Source: Trissonchulus latispiculum
Lineage: Eukaryota; Nematoda; Enoplea; Enoplida; Ironidae
Reading direction: 5' to 3'
DNA: 64,000 nucleotides
NCBI GenBank assembly: GCA_030248195.1
Contig: JASAND010028355.1
Coordinates: forward strand, 1-64,000
In this document: positions 1 to 10,800 of the stretch, one piece after another
Layout of the letters: every line of letters begins with the position of its first letter
Position numbering within the stretch: the stretch's first letter is position 1
The notes under the pieces: model-generated
Database searches by the model: none
What the model was told of the DNA's origin: nothing
The model's input: only the letters and a program-made list of their open reading frames with translations
Translations under genes and position numbers: made by a program

Positions 1-310
1 CAAATATCTAAACAGTGGACATTTGCAAATGCTAATGAAGTAATGAGAAGCATTTTCCTGAATTCTGTAATCAGAATCACTATCGCAATTCAATATTTAC
101 GATTGTAAATGGTAAATTACATATTTCTACCACGGTCACCCTGCAGAATTTTTCCATACTATTTTGTCTGATTTCTTCTACATACTTGCAAACAAATGCA
201 AAATCAAGCCAACTTGCGAAACATCCATTGAAACTGTCTTTAAAACAGTTTTCACCTTTTGACATCAAAATTTCTTATTATCTTTCATTTCTTCATCTGT
301 TGCTGCACAG

Positions 311-427
311 GTCTTCATCGTTATATCCTGTTGTTGTGGCATCAAGGTAACAAGCGAGTTGGGGTCCAGCCTCCTTCCAGTCGCCAAAAGTTCAAGGTTG
401 CTGCTTTTCAAGAAAAACACAAATTAG
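311..427 (+). CDS. Phosphatidylethanolamine-binding protein (PEBP), penultimate exon
   Basis: PEBP-family proteins bind phospholipid head groups and often act as kinase regulators in the cytosol. The exon follows a CACAG acceptor and ends at a GTAAGT donor. It reads GLHRY, then a basic loop, then KFKVAAFQEKHKLG. This matches the conserved C-terminal GTGLHRY ... KFK.A.F...Y.L block of animal PEBPs. The entry phase needs one base from the previous exon and the exit phase is 1, which fits the exon at 1548. The loop between the two conserved blocks is shorter and more basic than usual. Upstream exons, including the ligand-binding pocket, lie before the window. The frame stays open past the donor, but that part is intron. 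Confidence 0.85.
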   Translation, partial: VFIVISCCCGIKVTSELGSSLLPVAKSSRLLLFKKNTN

Positions 428-488
428 GTAAGTTTTTTTATTTTAAATGTTTTGCTGCACAATTAAATGAAAGGAATGCGAATTACAT

Positions 489-1051
489 GAGAAGAATTAA
501 AGAGTGCACATTAAAAATTGCACTATCATTAAGAAGAAGAGTCAGTGACTAGAGGGCTCCTTTTCTTGGCATTGAGTGGTGCTCCGACGACAATACGCGA
601 TAGTTCCCCCGTTTAGAGATTCGAAGTAATCTACAGCGCATACCCCCCTCCTTTTGGTGTGGCGGGGGGTAGCTAAAAAGAGGTCCCCGTTTGGTGGGGG
701 TAGCCAACAGCCAATCAGATTGCAGAAACCCTCCCTCCGTTTGGGGGGGGGACTAACAAAGGATTACTGTAGTTACAGCTTACAGCTTTTCAAAAAGGGT
801 CCCCGTTTGTAGGGGTCGCCAACAGCCAATCAGAATGAGCCAAACGTAGCTTGCTTGAGCGACCCCTCCCAAACGGGGACCACTTTCTGCTACCCCCCCC
901 CCCCTCCAAACAGAGGGAGTATACCTGTAGACCCCACAACGGGGAAACATTCGCGTATTGTGGTCGGGGCACTGTTACTCTATGCCAAGAAGAGGAGCCC
1001 TCTAGCGGCTTACTCTTCTTCTAATATACAGAAGAAGATCATGGACTCTTG
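489..1051. mobile_element. Foldback DNA element, copy A (CCCCGTTTGG-type)
   Basis: The arms are inverted copies of each other: GAGGGCTCC...CTTGGCAT near the left end returns as ATGCCAAGAAGAGGAGCCC near the right. Inside lie repeated CCCCGTTTG motifs in both orientations. A 7-bp direct repeat, ATTACAT, flanks it at 482-488 and 1052-1058. The right end reads ACTCTTG, as in the copies at 35616 and 57269; the left end carries about 11 extra bases. It sits in the PEBP intron. No transposase is visible, so it is non-autonomous. Confidence 0.75.
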
Positions 1052-1173
1052 ATTACATTTTTCCTTGTGTAATATACATGGGCCACTTAGCATATGCACT
1101 TATAGTGAATAGAAATAGCAAAAAGCATTTCTTCGAAGCTTCACGGATTCGAAAGCTTCATGTGCAAAGTCAT

Positions 1174-1424
1174 AGAACTTTAGGGCATGATTTATACATC
1201 GTTGCAATGCTCGAGATGTGCTCTATTTAGTGGTGAAAAGCAGTTTGCTGCAGCTTGCTACTATAAATGGTTAAGCTTAAAAAACTACCAAAAATTGCAA
1301 AAATGGGAACTTTGATAGTTTGTTAAGCTTAACTTTTTATAGCAGCAAGCTACAGCAAACTGCTTTACACCATTAAATAGAGCACACAGCAACGATGTAT
1401 AAATCATGCTCTAAAGAAAGTTCT
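1174..1424. mobile_element. Palindromic MITE in PEBP intron
   Basis: The two arms of about 100 bp are near-perfect inverted repeats. AGAACTTT...CATGATTTATACATCGTTGC on the left matches GCAACGATGTATAAATCATG...AAAGTTCT on the right, with a short centre rich in A. There is no coding capacity. Confidence 0.75.
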
Positions 1425-1547
1425 GTTGATCTCTTGCAATAAGCATTTGAAGTTGACCAACATTTGTTTTGTGGGGGATAAAGTTAAAGAGATCCGTTAG
1501 CCGATTAATTCTGTAGAAATGTTACTAAAACTAAACTTTTGTTGCAG

Positions 1548-1594
1548 GAGATCCAATTGCTGGAAACTTTTACGTTGCCCAACACGAAGGCTAA
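1548..1594 (+). CDS. PEBP terminal exon
   Basis: After a TTGTTGCAG acceptor the frame reads DPIAGNFYVAQHEG and stops at TAA 1592-1594. PEBPs typically have P-[VI]-AG-x-x-[FY]-x-A just after the helix encoded by the preceding exon, so both homology and phase support the join. The protein ends earlier than most PEBPs, which add about 10 residues (DDYVP...). Confidence 0.85.
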
Positions 1595-2727
1595 TCATTT
1601 CATTTCAACTGCCAGAACAACTTTTATATTGTATTTTAGTTGTATTTAAATCAGATTCTAGTTAACATATCGCTAGGCGAATAGACAAATAGTCATAATG
1701 TAACTTCATGATATTTTATTAAAAATTGTAACTCTTCAAATCCTAAACTTGGATTTATCCGTACGTCCGTAGGGACGTGTACGTCTGTCCGTAAGAAACG
1801 GGAGCATTTTTCAAGATCTTGTTCATTCACCACTGTTCAATTCACCATTATTCCAAAGGACATACGGCCAAACTGACAAATATAAACCGATCTTTGATTC
1901 AAAACAGTATAAACACGTGTAAACAACGATAAGCCTCCCTGAGATTTCTCCTTAATGTGCAGAGCATCTTACGGAGGCTTAAAGCGCTAGAAAGAACGCT
2001 TTTCCTATTATAAACTCTTGTCACATTACAAATGTTGGTTCACTGCTCATATTGTATGCATTCCAGCATACTGTGGTTACTTACCTAGTCATTCGTAATT
2101 GCGTTGATTGAGAAGATCTTACCGGGTGAAATTAAGAAGAGAATCGGGTAAAAATTTGAGTTGGTTAGCTTTTCTGGTTAGAGCCCGCGCCGTACCGAAA
2201 TGTATGTACCTATATATTTCCTTGCTCAACGGAGTTTTACGTTTTCTAAGAATCAGAATTGCGGATTAAGGTCCAAAGACTCGTGTCCAACCACTTCGCC
2301 GTGATCGTCACGGCCCAATCACTGTGATAGTCACAAGCATTCCAAACAATAATGATATTTGAACTCCGTGTGGCAACAGCTTTCCTGTACAAATTCTTGC
2401 TTGCTTGCTTGTTTGAAGACTGAGCGATCGCTGATAGGAAAGTCCTTTCATTCTGGACGGCCGATGTGATGGCGATTGCCCCCCCTCCCGAATTTATTCT
2501 TAACAGTATATGTAGTTTATCCTTCTCTTGCTGTTGGTCCGGCTACCTACTTAAACCAACAGTAATCAATCTTTTGTTGAACACTAAATTTAGAAGTTAG
2601 ACAGGTAACCCAAATGGGCGATTTCCGGCTGAACCAATGTTCACGTCAAAACATTAGCGCATAACGTTTTATATCTCGTCATTCATTGCAGATTCCTAAC
2701 AGTTTCTTTTACTTCAGTTCATATTAA
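1595..2727. other. Intergenic, PEBP 3' flank
   Basis: No gene is recognised. Around 1920-2030 a stretch (AACGATAAGC...TCCTTAATGTGC...CTATTATAAACTCTTG) resembles 35505-35620 and looks like an old relic of another repeat copy. Confidence 0.5.
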
Positions 2728-4329
2728 TGTGATGGGTAGGCTGAGTTTTGTCGTTTTTTGTCTGTATATTTTGGGACCCTAGGGTCTGTCTTTGTACGGT
2801 AATTGTCATTCATCTGTTGAATCTTGAATCTGAGGATCGTCAAAACATGATGAGAGAGAGAGAGTTGTAATAGTGAAGGTGAAGGAAATAATTCAAAATA
2901 CAATTAACGCGAAAATATCTTCTGTTTTGTGGTTGTTGGTGTGTTTGTTCATTTGTTTGTTGGTTGCTTGTTGTCTGTTTGACGAACTAATATCTAACTA
3001 CATTTATTTTAATAATTGTATAATTGTCAATATTAATTTACTGTTGGTTAGTGTTGTGAACCCCCTCCGCTTCAGTGGTCTGTATCTGTGGAAATTTCCT
3101 GTTTGTGCCGTTTTGTGGGGTTAGTTGCTGATTAATCGGAAAATTGAGCGAAAAATATTTGTCAAACTTCTTATACCTGGGGAGTTTTTCGTCCCCAGGT
3201 AAGCCTCTTAGAAACCAATTTAGACACGATAAGAATCTTCTTCCTTTCTAATCGAAAAATTATGGCCGTTTCTCAAAAGACTTCCAACGCTCGCCGCAAA
3301 TCCTGACTGACAGTGTTCAGTCAGGACAAAAGAGCGATAAGCTGGGTGACTGACCGAAGTTTCTATTTTTCACCCAAGTCAGTCTTGGGGCAGACTCAGT
3401 ACAGTACAGTTGTGTCTTGGTTGGATTGGTCTCCGTATTTTCTCAGTCTTTTGGTAACGGTATTCTGTAAGACCCGAAGCGGGCAAGGTAGTGATTCTAG
3501 ACAGGCGATATACTATACTCTCTATATCCAAACTATTCCTTTGACAGTTAGCCCCTGCGTACTTATTCTCTGATTTGCTTTGCTGGAGCGCTATCACTAA
3601 CTATTTCTCTCGGAGTTTCATCTGGATCTTGGTAAGAGTGTTTGTCTGAAGTCTTGTTAAGTAAGCAAGTAAGGTTACCTCTTGAAAGAAGCGACAAAAT
3701 TAACGTGGGCGATTCTTTAGACAATAAACAATTTAATAGTATCAACGGTTAGCATCTCTAAATTGGAGAACTTAAAGTGGGCTTGCAAGTTGAATTAGCA
3801 TTGTCTTGATTCTGTCATCAGCTGGGCTGGAAATTTGTCGATTATTGTCAATTTATGTCCTGTCTTCGGTTCTAAACCTGTAAACCTGTGTCATTGTATG
3901 CTCCTCTATCTCTGTGAAACCGTGTAACTCATCATCCTACTTGTAAAATTGTGGTGTATTGCATAACCGTGTAAGTTAATAGAATCGAACTTTCATTCTT
4001 GTCTTTAATAGGGAATTTCTGCCAACATTTCGTAGCCATTAGATAATGAACAGAGTGCTTTCTAGTTAAGCTGTACAGATTAGGCGAACTAATTGATTAT
4101 TGTGTGACTATACATTCGGGGTGTGTTGCGGGGGGGTTGGGGGGAGTGGGTTGGGGGGGCGTGGGCGGGTGGAAAAAAAAAGGAAAAATAGGCCTGTAGT
4201 GTGATAATTGGGCTACGTTGTGGGTTGGAGGCTGAAAACCCCTGTAAAATCGAAAGAGAGTTCAAAACCAGTGCTTTGAAGTTCATAGTTTGACTAACTT
4301 AACCCCCAGCGCTAGCCTATTTTATTACA
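2728..4329 (+). repeat. 5' LTR of giant element
   Basis: It begins TGTGATGGG and ends ATTTTATTACA (TG...CA). From 2728 to 4120 it is almost identical to 20042-21435, differing by a few substitutions and small indels. From 4121 to 4329 the two LTRs are still related but clearly diverged. Two perfect hairpins occur at 3175-3200 and 3301-3326. An AATAAA lies at about 3723. Small ORFs within it appear identically in both LTRs and are not considered coding. Confidence 0.85.
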
Positions 4330-4331
4330 TG

Positions 4332-4349
4332 TGGAGCTCCCTCAGGCGA
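4332..4349 (+). promoter_or_regulatory. Candidate primer-binding site
   Basis: TGGAGCTCCCTCAGG starts two bases after the LTR end. A TGG start at this spacing is what priming from a tRNA 3' CCA end requires. I could not assign the tRNA. The remaining leader to 4819 shows no other feature. Confidence 0.5.
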
Positions 4350-4819
4350 GGAAAAATTGGGTGTTAATTCTTCAAATAGAGCTCTGCATTTGAAAACATT
4401 TCAAATCTGTCTTTAGTGTTTGAATTTTTAACTAACCCTTTTCCTCGAAAACGAAAACTCACGACCATTTCAATTTCTTTAGAGACTCCCCCTGGTTTAC
4501 AAGTCTATAATTTTATATTTTGTTTCGTCATAACTGTCTTAACTTCAATTAAATTGTTAACTAATCATCACGTACGTCGGCCTTAACTTTTATAAACTAC
4601 ATTATACGTAAGAGTAGATAAGATCGACCTGTACATCCAACACCGTTAAATTAATTGAGACGCTTGAACAGTTTCATTGATGTACAAAATTTCTGCAAAT
4701 AGAATAGCTTGGCATAAAGAGGGTAGTTTATAGTTTTTAATTCTTCTCTTGCAAGGTTAGCCGAATTCTGAACTAGAGATTGTCATTTCAGAATAATACT
4801 GTAAGTTAAGAGAGTAGTG

Positions 4820-7800
4820 ATGCCGAACGATTTAGCAGAGGTAGGGCTGTTAGCACAGCCAGGATCCAGGGTAAATTCCCCTGATCCACCCAGTATAGAG
4901 AGTCAAATTTTGGAAAAGTTGACTGACACGTTGTCAGATTTCAATTCCGCTATTAGGGCGCAGGGAGTCGCCGCAGCATACAGTTCAGTGCCCATCTACC
5001 ATGGGTTGCCCTCAGAGTCTTTCGAGGAACACCTCGAAAAGTACGTTCGATTTTGTCAAGTCATGGACTTCGATGAGGGTCAGAAAGTTCTAACTTTTTC
5101 CAGTTCGCTCGAAGGAAGAGCATTAGAGCAATTTCGTTCAGTCCCAAAAGCTAGTCGCGGAACGTGGGCCGAAATGGTCGAAGCCGCTAAGAAAGTTATG
5201 ATTCCGCCGCATACGGCGTTACATGCCTCTTCTCTCATGTTTCAAGTGAAACAGGAGAAAGGTGAGCCCGTAATGGACTACCTAATGAGGCTAAATAGAT
5301 ACGCGCGATTGAGTTTCACGGAAAAAGACGGTTTCTCGGAAAATCAGTTAGAATTACTGAAATTACGTTTATTTTTGTTTGGGTTAAGGAGTGATTTAAA
5401 AGCTCGCGTGCCTCCAGGCTGCAAAACGATGGAGCGCGCTGTTGAGAAAGCTTTACAGGCTGAGGGTGAATACCCCGGTGAGGCCTATCCGTCTTTTATC
5501 GAGCCAAATTTCAGAAGCGGCCAGGATACGCCGGCGGCCATCGCAGAGGCGGAAAAAGCTATTAGGGAACTGAAAGCAAAATTTGAAAAATTTGAATTGG
5601 ATTCTAAGCAAGGTGGGAACTCTAGCCGAAATGGAAAGGGACGCGATCTACCCCCGGGTACCACCTGTTTTAACTGCAACAGGCCCGGGCATGTTCGCAG
5701 GGAATGCCGCCAACCTGGCGGAGGGGCTTATCGAGCCAACAATCAGGGCTCAGATCGAAACTTTCAGAGACGATCAGATGGAAATAGGAATTTCAGAAAT
5801 ACCAACAACTATTCGAATCGTAGAGAGGGTAATTATGACCAAACTGGTCGCAGGGATCGCTATGAGCGAAATGATGGGAACTATCAGGGCGATCGCAGAA
5901 ACGATCAGGGCCCTAGGCGAGAACATTATGATAGGAATCAAAATTTTGATCGTAGAGATAGGGGAAGGGATTTTCCCCCAGAAATGAAAAGGGAATACGG
6001 GCCTAAGTTTGCGGTTTCATGCTCCAGAACGCAGGAGGGAAACCAGCATTATGAGGGTGGATATCGATCCGGGCGCCGCTCTAGTGGCTCAGGTTCCTCA
6101 TATAGTGACTATCAGGGTGACCAGTACACTGGTGAGCAGTATTACTCTCCCCGCCGTAGAAGGGATTCTAGATCCGACTCATCTGGACAGTACTCAGTTC
6201 GGACGACCCGTAATGTGTCAAAAAGTTGTCTGATGCATGCGAAACGCTGTTTGGCTTCGCCACATTTTCAGCACAAGGTCTTGATGTGCCGACAGCCATT
6301 GATTTGTACTTGCCGGGCACCGGAGCCGAACATGTACTATGATCGGCCCGTGATTAGGCCGCCGAGCGCTAGCTCGTTCACCTCTACTGAGGAAGAATTG
6401 TTCGTTCCAGTCCCACGCAATTCAACTCGCATGCCGAGCGCAAGAAGGGTTCGAAAAGTCCATGAACCCATTGTAGACACAAATACCGTTTCCATTCAGT
6501 GTAATCTTGAAATTTCTGGGCATTCTTGTGAGAACCAGGACGCTGGAAAAATTGGGTCTAGTCTAGGCTTACTTTCCCCTGGGGTCATGTGTTTCTTGTG
6601 GGTCCTAACCACGTTATTTCGAAATCTGAAAAAGGTCGCCCTACCCGCTGCATGGGTATTATTGGCGTTTTTGGTGTCTAAGGCCAATGCACAAACGCAG
6701 GCCGACGCCGATTCTTCCCGATTCTTAGCGGATGAGATAGCCAAAATTGGGACGTTGGTTTTACCTCGTTGGGGAGCGGTTTTGAGTCCCGCAGGGATAG
6801 GGGTTATCTCCCAAAAGACTGAGTATCTAGCCCTAATAGTTCAGCTGGCCGTACCTCCTATGTCGCCTCAGTGGAAGCCCCCGGAATGGGCCAACGAGGA
6901 AGATTGTATTGATCTTACTACTGGAAAGACTAAGACCGATCAATATTGCGTTCGTATGATAAATCAAAGTTGCCCGCAGTTTGACTACCTAGAGCATGAA
7001 ATTGATGCTATAAAGTTAGAATATCGGAAACTTTATTCCGGAGTCTTAAATACGCACTTCTATTCGAAACTGCTATCTAGTTTATGTCGTTCTACTCCTG
7101 GAGTTTGTACGTCCTATCCAGCACCCGAACAGACACACAGTCGACCAAAACGTTTTATCGAATTCTTGTTGGCTGGGGCCTTAGGTTTAGGTGGACTAGC
7201 GAATAGTCTGGCTAATACTTATCATATGGGGCAGTTGGATAATCGAGTCTCTGCAGTTGAGCATGGCTTTAACGTTCTGCGGGAGGATCAACTTAAAATT
7301 ACGGACTCTATTAAAAGAATAGTTCATGCTAATGAGCAGGTTTACGCGTTTTTACATCATACGGTCCAGGATTTAACTACGTTGATTATTAAAGCCAGAT
7401 GTTCGAATTTCTCATATATGCGACAAATTTATATGCAACTTTTGGCACACATTTTCACCTCGTCCTTGAGAGATGGATTAAATTCTGTTATGCGTGCCGG
7501 ACTACATTCGGAAATCAATCCAAATTTGATAAACTTGCAAACTTTAAAAGGAATTATTAGAACTCATCCGTCATTGCGAAATTCTTTGCTCAGGCAAGAA
7601 CCTAGTTTGATTTACCAGTTCGGAAAAGTTTATCCGATCAAAATTGACTTTAACACTCTCCGCTTTGGGTTTATGCTCGAAATTCCGGTACCTTTGGAAA
7701 AAGAAGTTCGCCCGCTTTATGCTATTCACAATGTGGGATACAACTCTCGCGAGAACGGAATTACTGCGCTAGCTCCTTTGCCAAATTACGCGCAAAGACT

Positions 7801-10800
7801 GGACACTGGTGAGGTCCGCGAAATTGATGTTTCGGAATGTAAAACTGCACCCGGACTATGGTTCTGTCCACCCAACGCTATTATAACCAGTTTGAAAGCA
7901 AAGTGTCTGCAAATTTTGATTAGTCACTCTGTTGAGCGCGTAGGCCAAGAGTTTGAGCATTGTCGCACAGCCATACAGGTTAAGGTTTTGGACAATTCTA
8001 CTATTTATCGTACAACGCCCGCTGGAGTTTTAATTAGAACAAATTATACTGAAGTTATAGTCGCACGTTCGCCTTCTTTGAATCACGTTGCTGAAGGCGA
8101 GAGGGTGGCTGTCCCAGCTACCGGCACACTCTGGTTCGAACACGGCCGCTATCTTCATTTAATTATTGGAAACACTATTTTGACTAGCACCTTGGGTGTA
8201 GCGAAAACTACCGTAACCACTTCCGAGTTAAAGGAAACTATTGTACCCGCCCCTCTGGGTCGGATCCCGTTGCATTTTACTGAACTTTCAACTGCTGAGT
8301 ATGAGAATGAGCAGGCGAAAAATTTAATCCAAAGTCAGGTTAAGAATTACGTACATTTGCCCTTAATTCCGTTAGAACTGAAACATGGGTTAGTAGTGGT
8401 GATAGTTATAGTCTTGCTCGGATGTTGTATAGTATGGTGGATCACACCATGTGGCCGAAAGTTTCGGGCTAAAATTAGGAGCCGCAAGAGCCCCTCGCCT
8501 CGACCCGAGCGACCTAGTATCTCTGCACCCGTCGAAAGCCTTAGGTTACAGGAGCCGCTTTTTAGTGACGATGAGGAGGAAGCACCCGTAGAGTTGGGAA
8601 ATTTATCTGTCAAAAGTGATCCTATGCCGTACCGACCACGGGAAAACTTAGACGTTAACTTGGCAGAACGAAACCGTAGGTCTATGGCCAATCGATGCCA
8701 CGCGACCACACACTATAAGCCTATGTCCCGGGACACGTCATACGCGTCTTCCATGTCCGACTATGGACGAGATCATCTCGATCTTAGTGCGCGACCGCCC
8801 ACAGATGACCGCCAAGAGAGTCAGCCATCTCCGCTCATAGATTTTGGGAATAGTAAGAGTAAAGAAGGTCGAATAGTACGGTTCTCGTGTCAAGCTGTTG
8901 ACAAAGAATCAGAGGGAGAACGTAGCGAATCGCCTGTTCATACACAGGCCGATGCGGCCACGAGTCCTTTTAAGCGGCACGTCAGGCCGATCAGTCCAGA
9001 ATCTGACGGATCTGGACCACACACCCGATTCGGAACTAGGAACTCGGGGAGAACTGTGAATGCACATTCTGTACTAATGGTACGTACTATACCCTTAATG
9101 ATTAGCTTACTTCTGGTAGGTAGACCGGTAGATGCGCTTTTTGACACAGGCTCATTATTATCTGTCGTATCACAAGGTTTAGTAGAGAGGTTAGGTCTGA
9201 CCCCTATACCTGTGGATACAGTGGGCTCACTTCGGACCGCCAACGGAGGGAAATGTCAAATTTTGGGGTACGTAAAAATGCCTATTCTTTTTCGTGGAGC
9301 GGAAAAACGTTTGCCTATTCACAATTGGAAATTTTTGGTCGTAGAAAAGCTCACTACTGAATGCATCTTGGGTTCTGATTTTATGGTAACATTTCCGGGT
9401 GAAATTTCCCTAGATTTAGGACAGCATACCATAACTTGGCCCTCGATCGATGGTACACGAGTAACTTTACCGTTAACGTTGCCCACAAAATCTAAGGTGC
9501 AAAGACCTTTGCAGATTGGAACATTAAAACGTGAATGTTGCACCTGCTGTTTAGAGGACGGAATTGTCTCTACACCGCCTCGCCCCCTACCTATGATTTA
9601 TGTAAATTTGAAGGGGCAACCCGTGCAAACCTTATTGGACACGGGTGCAAATTTGAGCCTAATGAATGAAAGTTTAGCGAATTATCTAAATTTGAAGATT
9701 CTGCCTATGGACAGACCATTGCGTGCGGAGGGTGTTAATGGACAAGCTTTGAAATTTCGAGGAGCTGTAAAAGTTCCAGTTGAATTCTACGATACTCCTG
9801 GAATTACGGTCGAGCATACCTTTTTAGTTCCGAAAGGTTTAGCTGAGGATTGTTTGATTGGAACAGACTTTCTGCATGAACATGGGGGTGATCTAACTTT
9901 GAGTTTTGCACAGGGAGAATTGAAATTGTTAAAACCGGAAAGACCACCCATGATTGCAAAGTTAGTTCATCACACACCCGTCACCCAAACTGCTTATAGG
10001 GTGTCAGCAATTAGGAAAGTTACCATTCCCGCTTATTCTGAAGTTACTGTACCCGCTTTGGTTGAAAGTATGGAAAAATTAAAATATGATGGATTCTTTG
10101 AGCCTTCCGAATTGAAATTTGAAAGTAATGACTCAACTTTACAAGTCATGCCTGCTATGGTCAATTTGAGACAAAGACTAATTCCTGTTTTAATGAAAAA
10201 TAAAACAGGCCACCCTCTAACTGTTTACGAAAATTCCACCTTGGGCAATGTCACGCCACGAAACGAACTTAGGAGAGGTCAAGTTATGCGCGAATATAGG
10301 ACGCTTGTTAATGAACGGGGTGAGACAGTGTGTCTCAGAAACTCAGTCAAGTCTAATCACACTAAAAACGCGAAGGGAGGCCTAAATTTTAACGTCAACG
10401 CCTGCAAAGTTAATCGCCCGTGTCAACTCAATGACCTTCCGGAGGCCATGCGTGAAATTTCTTTCGACAAGGAAAATTTGAGTGAGAATGAAATTGGACA
10501 GTTTTTGGGACTCCTGAACATAAACAAAGTTTGCTTTTCTCAGCACCCGTTTGACATCGGAAAGTGTACTATTTTTAAAGCGCATATCAATACTGGGGAG
10601 TCAAAACCAATCTATGCAACTCCTTACAGGTTACCCGTACATTTGAGACAACCACTATTAGAGGAACTTACTGAGATGTTAAAGTATGGGTTAATTAGGC
10701 CCTCAACCAGCCCTTGGAGTTCGCCCATGATTTATGTTCCCAAACCCGGTGGTAAATTGCGACTATGTGTAGATTTTAGAAAGGTCAATAAAATCAGTGA

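Noticed and set aside
2873..3124. Hydrophobic ORF in the LTR, repeated at 20062-20436
   Set aside because: It lies in a T/G-rich LTR segment, no domain is seen, and identity between the copies is explained by their being LTRs. The first codon is not ATG.
3379..3745. Antisense ORFs in the LTRs, duplicated at 20694-21060
   Set aside because: Identical because of LTR duplication; no motif and no independent sign of coding.
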